Source of the DNA: Deinococcus metalli | GTDB lineage: Bacteria > Deinococcota > Deinococci > Deinococcales > Deinococcaceae | Length of the DNA stretch: 64,000 nucleotides | NCBI RefSeq assembly: GCF_014201805.1 | Contig: NZ_JACHFK010000010.1 | Location: 62,001-126,000, forward strand | Reading direction: 5' to 3' | In this document: in pieces, positions 33,477-41,847 of the stretch | Position numbering within the stretch: the first letter of the stretch is position 1 | Layout of the letters: each line of letters starts with the position of its first letter | Position numbers and translations under genes: made by a program | Notes under the pieces: generated by a model | Seen by the model: only the letters and a program-made list of their open reading frames with translations | Told to the model about the DNA's origin: nothing | The model's database searches: none

Positions 33477-35033
33477 ATGACGGCCCAGACCACCGACCAT
33501 CTCTCCACCCCGCCCCCCGGCCCCCTGGCCGTGGAACTGCGCGGCATCAACAAGGCTTTCAACGGCGTCCGCGTGCTGGAGGGCGTGGAGTTCAGTCTGC
33601 GCGCCGGGGAGGTGCACGCCCTGATGGGCGGCAACGGTGCCGGGAAATCCACCCTGATGAAGATCCTCCAGGGGGTGTACCAGCCCGATGCCGGCGAGGT
33701 GATCGTCGGCGGGCAAGCCGTGCACCTGGGCTCGCCCAGCCAGGCCGAGGCGCACGGCGTCGCCATGATCTTTCAGGAGTTCAGCCTGATTCCGACCCTC
33801 ACGGCCGCGCAGAACATCTTCCTGAACCGCGAGCCACGCGGCGCACTGGGGTCCATCGACGACCGCGAGGCCGTCCGCCGCGCCCGCGAGATCTTCAAGG
33901 ACATGGGCGTGCAGATCGACCCGACCCGGACGGTCAGCGACCTGTCGACGGGCGAGTGGCAGCTGACGGAGATCGCCAAGGCGCTGAGCAAGGACGCGCG
34001 GGTGCTGATCATGGACGAGCCCACGGCGGCCCTGTCAGCCACCGAGGTCGCCACGCTGTTCCGCCTGGTCGACGGCCTGAAGGCGCGTGGGATTGCCATC
34101 GTCTACATCACACACCGCATGGACGAGGTCTTCGAGGTGGGTGACCGCGTCACCGTCATGCGCGACGGTAAGGCCGTGCTGAGCGGCGAGACCCGCAACC
34201 TCAGGATCGAGGACGTGATCGAGCACATCGTGGGCCGCCGCATGGAGGGCGCCCTGGAGTACGTGGGTCGCAACGTGAACCGCGCGGGCGCGCCGCTTCT
34301 GGATGTCCAGAACCTGAGTGCCGAGGGGCTCAGCGGCGTGACCCTGCAGGTGCATCCGGGCGAGGTCGTAGGCCTCGCCGGCCTGATGGGCAGTGGGCGT
34401 ACCGAGCTGGCCGAGGCGCTGTTCGGCGTGAGGCGCGTGACGGGCGGCCAGATCACGCTGGACGGCCAGCCTGTTGTGAACCGGAGCCCGGAGGCCGCCA
34501 TCCGCCACGGCTTTGCGCTGGTCCCTGAAGACCGGCGTGTGCAGGGCCTGGTGCTCGACCACACGGTGTACGAGAACCTGCTGCTCCCACAGCTCGGGCG
34601 ATTCCAGGGGGGCGGCGTGATGCGCGACGGCCCTGGCCGCGACTACGCCCGCGAACTGATCGAGCAGTTGCGGATCAAGACCGATGGCCCCGACAAGCAG
34701 GCACGCCTGCTGTCGGGGGGAAACCAGCAGAAGATCGTGCTGGCCAAGTGGCTTGGTAACGATCCGCGGATCCTGATCCTCGATGAGCCCACGGCTGGGG
34801 TCGACATCGGCTCCAAAGCCGAGATCATCGGGCTCATCCGTTCACTGGCCGACGCCGGCAAGGGCGTGCTCTTGATCTCCTCGGAATTCCAGGAACTGCT
34901 GGCCGTATCCGACCGCGTGCTGCTGATGCAGGGCGGGCGCATCACCGGCGAACTGCTGCGTGAACACATCGCGCAGGAAGAAGACCTTCACCACGCCCTG
35001 CAAGGAGGCGCTGTCCATGACCACTCTGCCTAA
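33477..35033 (+). CDS. CUT2-type sugar ABC transporter ATPase (second system)
   Basis: A 518-residue double ABC ATPase. Walker A of the first domain is GGNGAGKST (residues 51-59), with the first signature LSTGEWQ and VLIMDEPTAALSATE. The second domain has the usual degenerate Walker A (LMGSGRTE) and a good signature LLSGGNQQK followed by LILDEPTAGVDIGSK. AGGAGG lies nine bases before the ATG. It overlaps the permease start by 17 bases. Together with the binding protein at 31034 and the single permease at 35017 it forms a complete importer. Confidence 0.93.
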   Translation: MTAQTTDHLSTPPPGPLAVELRGINKAFNGVRVLEGVEFSLRAGEVHALMGGNGAGKSTLMKILQGVYQPDAGEVIVGGQAVHLGSPSQAEAHGVAMIFQEFSLIPTLTAAQNIFLNREPRGALGSIDDREAVRRAREIFKDMGVQIDPTRTVSDLSTGEWQLTEIAKALSKDARVLIMDEPTAALSATEVATLFRLVDGLKARGIAIVYITHRMDEVFEVGDRVTVMRDGKAVLSGETRNLRIEDVIEHIVGRRMEGALEYVGRNVNRAGAPLLDVQNLSAEGLSGVTLQVHPGEVVGLAGLMGSGRTELAEALFGVRRVTGGQITLDGQPVVNRSPEAAIRHGFALVPEDRRVQGLVLDHTVYENLLLPQLGRFQGGGVMRDGPGRDYARELIEQLRIKTDGPDKQARLLSGGNQQKIVLAKWLGNDPRILILDEPTAGVDIGSKAEIIGLIRSLADAGKGVLLISSEFQELLAVSDRVLLMQGGRITGELLREHIAQEEDLHHALQGGAVHDHSA

Positions 35034-35976
35034 CGCGGCCGCAGCCCGGCGCTCCCCTCTCGCCAACTGGCGCTCCTACGTGGTGTATGTGGGTTTCGCA
35101 CTGGTGTTCCTCTTCTTCTCGATCTTCCTGCATGACGCTGGCTTCCTGTCCAGCAACAACCTGCTGAACATCGTTCGCCAAACGGCGACCATCTCGGTGA
35201 TGGCCGTCGCGATGACCTTCGTGATCGCCTCCGGGGAAATCGACTTGTCGATCGGCAGCGTGGCCGGACTGTCGTCCGTGCTCGCGGCGCTGGCGATTCC
35301 GCACGTCGGGCCGGTCGGGGGGGCCGTGGCTGGTCTGGCGGGCGGCGCGCTGATCGGCCTGATCAACGGTTCGCTGGTGACCGGGCTGGGCATCCCCTCG
35401 TTCCTGGTGACCCTGGGCATGCTGGGCATCGCCAACGGCGTGGCGCAGTGGATCACCGCGACAGCGCCCGTGCCGATCCTGAACGACGCTTTCAACAACT
35501 TCTTCGGCTCCGGCGACCTGGGCCCCATCCCCTCGCTGTTCCTGTGGACCCTCGTCGCGCTGGGCATCGGGCACTTCCTCCTGCGCCGCACCTCGTTTGG
35601 CCGCAGCGTGCTGGCAGTCGGCGGGAACGCCACCGCCGCACGCTACAGCGGCATCAACGTTGCACGCACCAAACTGATGGTGCTGGTCGCCTCCGGCACG
35701 GTGGCTGGCCTGGCCGGCATGCTCTACGCCGGACGCCTGAATTCCGGACGCTTCCAGTGGGGCCAGGGCGACGAGCTGTCGGTTATCGCCGCCGTGATCC
35801 TGGGCGGCACGCCCCTCTTCGGCGGCGCTGGCACCGTCTTCGGCGCCGTGCTGGGGGCCCTGATGATCGGGCTGATCAACAATGGCCTGATCCTGATGGG
35901 CCTGGAGTACAGCCAGCAGCTGATCATCCGCGGCGTGATCATCATTCTCGCCGTGGCCCTGGCCCGGCGCACATAA
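35017..35976 (+). CDS. CUT2-family sugar ABC transporter permease (second system)
   Basis: A 319-residue RbsC-type permease with about nine to ten membrane segments and signatures SGEIDLSIGSVAGLS, ALIGLINGSLVTGLG and VGGNATAARYSGI. ATG 35017 was chosen because AAGGAGG (35002-35008) lies eight bases upstream; an earlier in-frame ATG at 34960 would start inside the ATPase with an unlikely basic leader. The gene overlaps the ATPase end. Only one permease gene is present, so the channel is probably a homodimer, unlike the two-permease system at the window start. Confidence 0.92.
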   Translation: MTTLPNAAAARRSPLANWRSYVVYVGFALVFLFFSIFLHDAGFLSSNNLLNIVRQTATISVMAVAMTFVIASGEIDLSIGSVAGLSSVLAALAIPHVGPVGGAVAGLAGGALIGLINGSLVTGLGIPSFLVTLGMLGIANGVAQWITATAPVPILNDAFNNFFGSGDLGPIPSLFLWTLVALGIGHFLLRRTSFGRSVLAVGGNATAARYSGINVARTKLMVLVASGTVAGLAGMLYAGRLNSGRFQWGQGDELSVIAAVILGGTPLFGGAGTVFGAVLGALMIGLINNGLILMGLEYSQQLIIRGVIIILAVALARRT

Positions 35977-36005
35977 ACCTCTCGCGCTGCTGTTCAGGAG
36001 ACCCC

Positions 36006-36305
36006 ATGAGTCCAATCAACCTGCTGGCTACCCTGACGCCGGCGCCCGGCCAGGCTGCTGCTCTGCGTGCCGGCCTGCTGGCGATCACCTCCCCTTCACG
36101 TCAGGAACATGGCTGCGAGCGCTACGAGGTGCTCGAAAGCGGTGAGGACGATACCCTGCGTTTTCACGTCATTGAACGCTTCACTGACGCCGCCGCTCTT
36201 CAGGCCCATGGCGACAGCGATCATTTCCGCGCCTTCAGCGCCCACTTCAGCGAGTGGCTCGCCGGCCCACCCGAGGTCATTCGGGCGCGGGAGCTCTCAG
36301 CGTAG
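36006..36305 (+). CDS. ABM-domain monooxygenase (YgiN-like)
   Basis: A 99-residue dimeric alpha/beta-barrel-type protein of the antibiotic-biosynthesis-monooxygenase family. Matching features are the N-terminal INLLATLTPAPGQAAALRAG, SRQEHGCERYEVLES and FHVIERFTDAAALQAHGDSD ahead of HFRAF. CAGGAGACCCC precedes the ATG, 30 bases after the permease stop, so it is the last gene of the sugar cluster. In family terms it may oxidise quinols or handle reactive carbonyls without a cofactor; in sugar clusters its role is unknown. Confidence 0.85.
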   Translation: MSPINLLATLTPAPGQAAALRAGLLAITSPSRQEHGCERYEVLESGEDDTLRFHVIERFTDAAALQAHGDSDHFRAFSAHFSEWLAGPPEVIRARELSA

Positions 36306-36629
36306 GGGACGTCAGACACCGGCGAGGGGTTGAGGCACGGTGTTGGCCAGAGGCGAACGGAGAAGGGTCAGCAGGGCAACCACCTGGCGGCCTCGGTATC
36401 CCGGTGCGGTTGGTCGAGGACGACCAGTACAACACCGTGCTCGTCTCACGCTCCGTTTCCCCTATCCGCTGATCGCGTCCTCAGAGGAGCTGGCGTCTGC
36501 CGCCCCCTTGTACCTGCCGGCTCACGAGATGAGGCGACGGGCAAGGGCGGGGGGAAGACGGAATTGCCCCGGTGTCCATTGCCCGGGAAACCCAGCGCTC
36601 GCCCGCGCCGAGGTGGGTCCGCGGACGCC
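36306..36629. other. convergent gap with IS6 remnant
   Basis: No intact gene. The only recognisable content is the 22-codon transposase fragment listed separately at 36380-36445. Confidence 0.6.
36380..36445 (-). mobile_element. 22-codon remnant of an IS6-family transposase
   Basis: The minus strand encodes DEHGVVLVVLDQPHRDTEAA followed by RW, closely matching DERGAVLDVYLQEHRDTEAA of the IS6-type transposase at 40885-41683. No terminal repeats remain and the frame is not open beyond this piece. It marks an earlier insertion or recombination at the end of the sugar cluster. Confidence 0.7.
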
Positions 36630-37862
36630 TCATCTGCCCTGGCGCTGGGCGCGGCGCCAGACGTCCAATCCGACCGGAAGGAGGCCCGCCGCCGTGAGCA
36701 GCCCCATCACACCGAGGGCGGGCAGACCGCCTGCGAAAGCCGCGACGACCAACGCCAGAGCCCCCGCGAGAAGGTTCCAACCCACCTGCGGGACATGCCA
36801 GCGACTGCCTGAGGTCGCGTATGCCCAGTTGATGACCGCAAGCGCCACGAAGCACAGCGCGGTGGCCCCCGCCAGCAGCCAGCGCGACGGGTCGGACAGG
36901 GCCGGTTGCGCGGCCTCGCGGATGGCGTGCATGACGCCCATCGCCCCGGCCCCGATGCCCACCGTGAAGGGCAGGTGGGCGTACAGCCAGACGTTGTATG
37001 GTCCGGTGCGGCCCTCCCTGACCGCCTGAACCGGCGCCCCGTCCGACGTCTCGAAGTACACCCACCACACTGCGAAGGCCAGCAGCAGCGCCAGGGCCGC
37101 AATCCCCGCCGCCGGACCCTGGGTCTGCTGGCGCAGGCCCTCCACCACACCCACGGTGCTCTCGCCCAGGACGATCAACGTGAAGTTCCCGAAGCGCTCC
37201 TGGAGGTGCCCGGTGTTGGGCGGGAACCGGACGTTCCAGCCCGCCAGGACCAGCGGGGTGCCGACATCCACCAAGAAGGCGGCGCCCCACAGCCAGAAGC
37301 AGCCAGGTGCGGGCACCACCGCCGAGACCAGCCACAGCAGCGCCGCGAGGCCATAGCCCAGCGCGAAGCGTGAGGAGGCTCCCCGCGCCTGAGGGGCTGC
37401 CCGCGCCGCGTGGGCGTAACTGAGGGCCAGGACCAGCCGGAACGCCCCGTAGGCGAGTGCGAACCCGGCCGCCCCCGCCCCCAGGGCGTCCTGTGCCCGC
37501 AGGGCGAGCGTCAGCGCCAACCCCATCTTGACAAGCGTGACCAGGCGGTCACTCAGGTCATCGGTGCCGAAGCGGTCCACGTAGTAGACGTAGCCGACCC
37601 AGGCCCACCAGACCGGGACCGACAGAACCAGGAAGCCCACGACGGCACTTCCCGTGACGCCGCCTTCCAGCCGCCGCGCCACCTGGTCCACCGCCACCAC
37701 GAAAACGAGGTCGAAAAACAGCTCCATCCACGTCGTCTTGCGCTCCCCCTGCTCGCCGGTCCGCAGGCGCGGGGGATCAAAGAGCGGCCGGTCGGGACGC
37801 CGCCAGGTGCCTGGGGCCGTTTCGTCTCCCAGTTCGTTGGTGCTGCCTGGAATCCTGTCCAC
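36630..37862 (-). CDS. low temperature requirement A (LtrA) family membrane protein
   Basis: A 410-residue membrane protein of the LtrA family. The family opening is present: residues about 40-60 read RKTTWMELFFDLVFVVAVDQ. Many hydrophobic segments follow, with conserved YVYYVDRFGTDDLSDR, NTGHLQERFGNFTLIVLGES and WWVYFETSDGAPVQ. GTG 37862 has GAGGTGAG upstream. Named for growth at low temperature in Listeria; biochemical role unknown. It stands alone on the minus strand and seems unrelated in function to the sugar cluster it faces. Confidence 0.9.
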   Translation of the reverse strand: MDRIPGSTNELGDETAPGTWRRPDRPLFDPPRLRTGEQGERKTTWMELFFDLVFVVAVDQVARRLEGGVTGSAVVGFLVLSVPVWWAWVGYVYYVDRFGTDDLSDRLVTLVKMGLALTLALRAQDALGAGAAGFALAYGAFRLVLALSYAHAARAAPQARGASSRFALGYGLAALLWLVSAVVPAPGCFWLWGAAFLVDVGTPLVLAGWNVRFPPNTGHLQERFGNFTLIVLGESTVGVVEGLRQQTQGPAAGIAALALLLAFAVWWVYFETSDGAPVQAVREGRTGPYNVWLYAHLPFTVGIGAGAMGVMHAIREAAQPALSDPSRWLLAGATALCFVALAVINWAYATSGSRWHVPQVGWNLLAGALALVVAAFAGGLPALGVMGLLTAAGLLPVGLDVWRRAQRQGR

Positions 37863-38195
37863 GTCTCACCTCGGCCAGGAACTCGTCAAGATGTGAGCGC
37901 GGAAGGAAGGCAAGACCGTGCTCGTCGCCCACCGTCCCGTGCCCAGCTCGCGTGCCGCCCCACATCCTTCCTCGACGCCGGGGTCCCGGCGCGGCGGCCC
38001 ATCCCGGCGGGCGCGAAGATGCCGCGAGACGTGTCCGAAACGGTGTGGGTGACCAGACCACGCTGTGCGTGCCAGACGGCCCCAACGCCTCGGACACCTG
38101 CGGGATCGTTCAACTCGCCGTGGTGGGGTCATCCGGCCGGGGCAGGGTCGAGGCCGGTTCGTGGCCCTGCTCCGGCCCCACCCTCTTGCCGGCCG
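37863..38195. other. intergenic, promoter region of ltrA-like gene
   Basis: No gene with family resemblance in these 333 bases. Several overlapping minus-strand frames exist but have Arg/Pro-rich shadow composition. The end of the upstream dehydrogenase gene lies at 38196. Confidence 0.5.
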
Positions 38196-39365
38196 TCAGG
38201 GGGTGAAAACCGCGCGCACGATGCCGTCTTCTTTGTTCTTGAACATGTCGTAGGCGCGCGGCCCGTCCTCCAGCGAGAAGCGGTGCGTGGCGAGGTAGGA
38301 GGGATCGAGTTCGCCCTTCACCGCGTGCTCCAGCAGTCTGGGGAGGTAGTGCTGGCCGTGCTGCTGGGCGGTGCGCACCGTCAGGCCCTTGTTCATGATC
38401 ACCCCGACGGGAAACTTGTCCATCACGCCGTATACGCCCAGGATGGACAGCGTGCCCCCCTTGCGGACCGCCATGATGGCCTGCCGCAGCGCCTGCCCCC
38501 GGTCGGTCACGAGGCGGAGCGTCTGCAGAGCCTTGTCGTACAGGTAGCCAGGCCCGGTGCCGTGCGCCTCCATCCCCACCGCGTCGATGCAGGCGTCGGG
38601 GCCGCGCCCCCCGGTCATCTCCTGCAGGATGGCGAGCACGTCGGGCGTTTCAGCGTAATTGATGGTCTCCGAGCCGATGTGTTCACGCGCCATCTTCAGC
38701 CGCTCCGGGAAGCGGTCGATGGCGATGACCCGCTCGGCCCCGAGCAGGAAGGCGCTCTGCTGGGCCATCAGCCCCACCCCGCCGCAGCCCCACACCGCCA
38801 CGATGTCGCCCGGCTTGATGTCGCAGAAGTCGGCCCCCATATAGCCGGTGGGGGCCGCGTCGGACAGAAAGAGCACCTGCTCGTCGCGCAGCCCGTCGGG
38901 GACGTGGAAGCAGCCCACGTCGGCGTGCGGCACCCGCATGTACTGCGCGTGCGATCCGGCGTAGCCCCCGAACGCGTGGGTATACCCGAAACACGCACCT
39001 GTCGGGTAGCCGAGCAGCGGTGCCTGCAGCTCGGCGTTGGGGTTGGTGTTGTCGCACAGCGAGTACAGGTCGTGCTGGCAGTACCAGCAGTCCCCACAGG
39101 CGACGAAGGACGGCACGACCACCCGGTCGCCCTTCTTGACCTTCTTCACCTCGGGGCCGACGTCCTCAACAATCCCCATGAATTCGTGGCCGATCACGTC
39201 GCCGGGCACCATGCTGGGCACGTACCCGTCGATGAAGTGCAGGTCCGAACCGCAGGTGGTGGACATCGTGATTCGCAGGATCACGTCGTGCGGGTTGACG
39301 ATCTCGGGGTCGGGGACGGTCTGGACTCTCAGGTCGTTCACGCCTTCCCAGCAGAGTGCGCGCAT
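38196..39365 (-). CDS. zinc-dependent alcohol/formaldehyde dehydrogenase (module A)
   Basis: Medium-chain zinc alcohol dehydrogenase, 389 residues, like glutathione-independent formaldehyde dehydrogenases. Catalytic-zinc motifs are TCGSDLH and GHEFMG. The structural-zinc cysteines lie in ACGDCWYCQHDLYSLC, and the Rossmann glycines in VWGCGGVGLMAQQ. AAGGAG precedes the ATG. It is 170 bases downstream of an SRPBCC gene on the same strand. It is clearly paralogous to the gene at 45562-46773, which also follows an SRPBCC gene. Likely role: oxidation of an aldehyde or alcohol, possibly formaldehyde. Confidence 0.9.
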   Translation of the reverse strand: MRALCWEGVNDLRVQTVPDPEIVNPHDVILRITMSTTCGSDLHFIDGYVPSMVPGDVIGHEFMGIVEDVGPEVKKVKKGDRVVVPSFVACGDCWYCQHDLYSLCDNTNPNAELQAPLLGYPTGACFGYTHAFGGYAGSHAQYMRVPHADVGCFHVPDGLRDEQVLFLSDAAPTGYMGADFCDIKPGDIVAVWGCGGVGLMAQQSAFLLGAERVIAIDRFPERLKMAREHIGSETINYAETPDVLAILQEMTGGRGPDACIDAVGMEAHGTGPGYLYDKALQTLRLVTDRGQALRQAIMAVRKGGTLSILGVYGVMDKFPVGVIMNKGLTVRTAQQHGQHYLPRLLEHAVKGELDPSYLATHRFSLEDGPRAYDMFKNKEDGIVRAVFTP

Positions 39366-39535
39366 AGGGGTTCTCCTTGGGTTCGCTGCGGTGCAGTGGA
39401 GGTCGCGCCCGTTCCGGTCGGCTCCTGTGGTGCCCAGGAGTCGACCCGACCAGACGGAGCAGGAAGGGCCTGCGGTTTCTGGAGGTGGAGGGATCGGTGC
39501 TCGTCCGACGCCCTCCGGGACGGACGGAAGCCGGA

Positions 39536-40207
39536 TCAGGCGGTGGCGGCCCGGCCCGAGGGGTTGCGGTCTAGCGTGGGAATCTCGCCCGTCTCGACCA
39601 GGCTCTTGAAGCGGCGCAGGGCGTCGCCCGCCAGCGTCCTCGGCACCAGACCGTTCAGGGCCTTGGCTGCCGCCGCGCCGGGCGGCTGGAAGTGCAGGTG
39701 GAGCGTGACTTCGGAGCCGCGGTCACCCGGCGCGGGGCGAAAGCGCACCTCGCCCCGGTTGGGCAGCTCGGTGCCTGGAAGCGACTGCCAGCTCAGCAGT
39801 TCTCCCGGGCGGTCATCCACGATCTGGGTGTCCCAGGAGAAGCTGCGCCCACCGGGCACATGCACCGTCCAGTGCGCCCGGTCTTGATCCGTCTCGGTGA
39901 TCACGGCGAAGTGTTCCATCACGCGTGGCAGGTGTCCCGCCCCGCGCCTGAAGCCGTAGAGCTCGTCGGCGGATCGGCCGATGGTCACGGAGCGTGTCAC
40001 CTCGCTCGTCTTCGCCCCGGCCTGACCCGGCCGCCTGGCCAGTTCCCGGTACAACAGCGCACCGCCCGTGAGCGCCAGCGCCGCACTGCCGAACGAGACG
40101 CGCCGCAGCCCGAGCGCCAGCAGGGCCCCGCCCAGGATCAGGGTGCCCCGGCGCTGCTCCCGGCTCGCCTCGCCGGCTCCCAGCGCCCCCTTGAGTGCGT
40201 CGGCCAT
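39536..40207 (-). CDS. SRPBCC (START-like) protein with membrane segment (module A)
   Basis: A 223-residue protein. A short N-terminal part with one or two hydrophobic segments (GTLILGGALLALGLRR, SAALALTGGALLYREL) is followed by a polyketide-cyclase/START-like domain: SVTIGRSADELYGFRRGAGH, VMEHFAVITETDQDRAHWTV, EVTLHLHFQPPG. ATG 40207 (MADALKG) was chosen because AGGAGGCGGA precedes it; the frame is open 91 codons further but that part is unlikely. It is paralogous to the C-terminal half of the protein at 46770-47828. Such proteins bind hydrophobic ligands; role unknown. Confidence 0.82.
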   Translation of the reverse strand: MADALKGALGAGEASREQRRGTLILGGALLALGLRRVSFGSAALALTGGALLYRELARRPGQAGAKTSEVTRSVTIGRSADELYGFRRGAGHLPRVMEHFAVITETDQDRAHWTVHVPGGRSFSWDTQIVDDRPGELLSWQSLPGTELPNRGEVRFRPAPGDRGSEVTLHLHFQPPGAAAAKALNGLVPRTLAGDALRRFKSLVETGEIPTLDRNPSGRAATA

Positions 40208-40884
40208 TCCGCCTCCTCTGTGCTGGCTCACCTGTGCGCGAAGGGAGCTGGCGTCGTTGTTGGGTTTCCATGCCACCTGGTTGTCTACGTGGTCGCCCAG
40301 ACCGGTATAGGAAGTTGAGATCACCCCATGACATGTCGTCGGTTTTCCCTGAACGAACACGTGTGATGTACCCACATGGCAAAGGCTGGAGGAAAGGCAC
40401 GTGGACGGTTTGACCAGCGCGGCCAGCAGGCGAGGCGTCGCGATGTCGTCCCGCTCCTCTGTATCCATCCTGCCAATCATTGGCGTCCCCTGCGTCCCTA
40501 TCGGATAAATTGCAGTTCACCCGCTTTCTTATCGAGTTCTGAGCCGGCCTCAAGGGGTGTTCATCTCAGCGCTGAGGAGCTCTTATACCTAGAAGTTGCT
40601 GGGTTGAAGATGGTGCCGTTACACAACAGGAAAAAGGGCAGTGAGCGGGAGAAGATACATCAGCAATGCGTCGTTCTCTGGCGCAACGCTCCAACCACAC
40701 GCCTCGCGTGGCCGATCGCCGGGCAACCGTGCTCTTTGCTCAGGTGCCCCAATTCTCGACTCCAGCCTCAGCTTCAACGACTGGCGTGAGAGGCGCGATG
40801 AGCCGATTCACAGTGCCTGCAACCGTGACCTCCCTTCGAACCGCAGGTGCGCGAGATCGTCGCCGCCGAAACGTGTGGGGCTAA
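40208..40884. other. 680 bases without a confident gene, left flank of the IS6 element
   Basis: Locally less GC-rich. Short frames such as 40376-40789 have no family resemblance. The rightward piece ending at 40542 (SDKLQFTRFLIEF) looks like a coding end but could not be extended into a gene. Confidence 0.45.
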
Positions 40885-40932
40885 GCGTTGTGGCAAGTTA
40901 TTGGCGTGCAGGGAGCGGGTGGCCTTGATTTG

Positions 40933-40961
40933 GCAGGTGGCCTGAGATTCAGGCCACCTGC
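40933..40961. terminator. 13-bp hairpin downstream of the IS6 transposase
   Basis: GCAGGTGGCCTGA (40933-40945) pairs perfectly with 40949-40961 around a 3-base loop. It follows the transposase stop (40963) by one base on the minus strand. Similar CAGGTGGC hairpins occur at 44605-44631 and 45310-45336. Confidence 0.55.
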
Positions 40962-40962
40962 T

Positions 40963-41658
40963 CTACCACGTGAACGCAGTGTGTTGCTGGTGACGGCGAT
41001 GGCGAGCGGGGACAGTCGAGCAAGCGGGGTAGTGGAGGGTCGTGATCAGGGCGTGCAGATCGAGAAAGCTCTGTGCTCGTTGTCGTGAACGGACGCCTCG
41101 CTGCTGACGTTCCTGCTGCCGGGTCGGCCGATGAGACTGCAGGGTCAGGTTGTTGCAGCGCGCCGTGGAGATCACGTGGACGTGCTCCACGCTGTGAAGC
41201 ACGTGACGTTCCCCTAGGGCGGCGCCGTAACTCCAGAGCTTATCCGTGTGAACGACCTCTGGCACGTCGTATTCGCCCAGCAGTCGCTGGAGAAAGGATC
41301 TGGCGGCCTCGGTATCCCGGTGTTCTTGCAAGTAGACGTCCAACACGGCGCCGCGCTCATCCACGGCCCGCCACAACCAGTGCCGTACCCCACCGACCTC
41401 CACGTGCATCTCGTCAAGGGACCACGGCAAGCCCCGGCGGGGTTCGCGGTGGAGGAGACGTTATGCGACCTGGTCACTGAACGTGATGCACCAGGTGCGG
41501 ATGGACCCACTGGTGACGCAGGTCTCCCGTGCCAGCAGCAGTTCTTCGACATCGCGATCGCTCAGCGTGAAGCGGTGGTCCATCCAGACGGCGTAGCCAA
41601 TGATGGCGAGAGGAAACCGGTAGCCGGGGAGCGTCTGACCGCTCAGCCCAGCGTCTCC
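40963..41658 (-). pseudogene. IS6-family transposase with premature stop
   Basis: One frame from 41658 to 40963 reads LSGQTLPGYRFPLAIIGYAV, then SDRDVEELLLARETCVTSGS and SIRTWCITFSDQVA, then a TAA at 41461-41463, and continues RLLHREPRRGLPWSLDEMHV to the DDE-domain pieces GGVRHWLWRAVDERGAVLDV, HRDTEAARSFLQRLLGEYDV and SHRPTRQQERQQ. The first catalytic Asp is in LDEMHV, the second in VHTDKLWS, and the Glu falls near TRQQERQQRG. The single in-frame stop after about 65 codons inactivates it. Restart at GTG/ATG codons after the stop would lack the N-terminal DNA-binding part. Confidence 0.85.
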
Positions 41659-41847
41659 TTACCCCAACAACTTGCCACAACGCCTTGGACCCAACACCCA
41701 GCTGACGCAACCGGAGGCCGACCTGGGGGTGTTGAGGTGCGCTGGTCGATCAGCCTGGAACACGCGGACCTTCGGCGCGCAGGGCATTCGGCGGGGGAAT
41801 AGGCATGGTGATCCGCAATGCAGCGCCGTGCGGGTTCTGTCGCCTCC

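Larger units (their letters stand above)
40885..41683 (-). mobile_element. IS6-family insertion sequence, inactive
   Basis: A 799-bp element. Its ends are perfect 15-base inverted repeats GCGTTGTGGCAAGTT (40885-40899, and its complement at 41669-41683), extending imperfectly inward (ATTGG/GTTGG). It encodes one leftward transposase that carries a premature stop. Size and transposase match the IS6 (IS26-like) group, which moves by cointegrate formation and promotes duplication of neighbouring genes. I see no clear 8-base target duplication outside the repeats. Confidence 0.82.

Noticed and set aside
37410..39887. An 825-codon rightward frame opposite ltrA and the zinc dehydrogenase
   Set aside because: Runs antisense through two genes with intact motifs and has low-complexity, non-family sequence.
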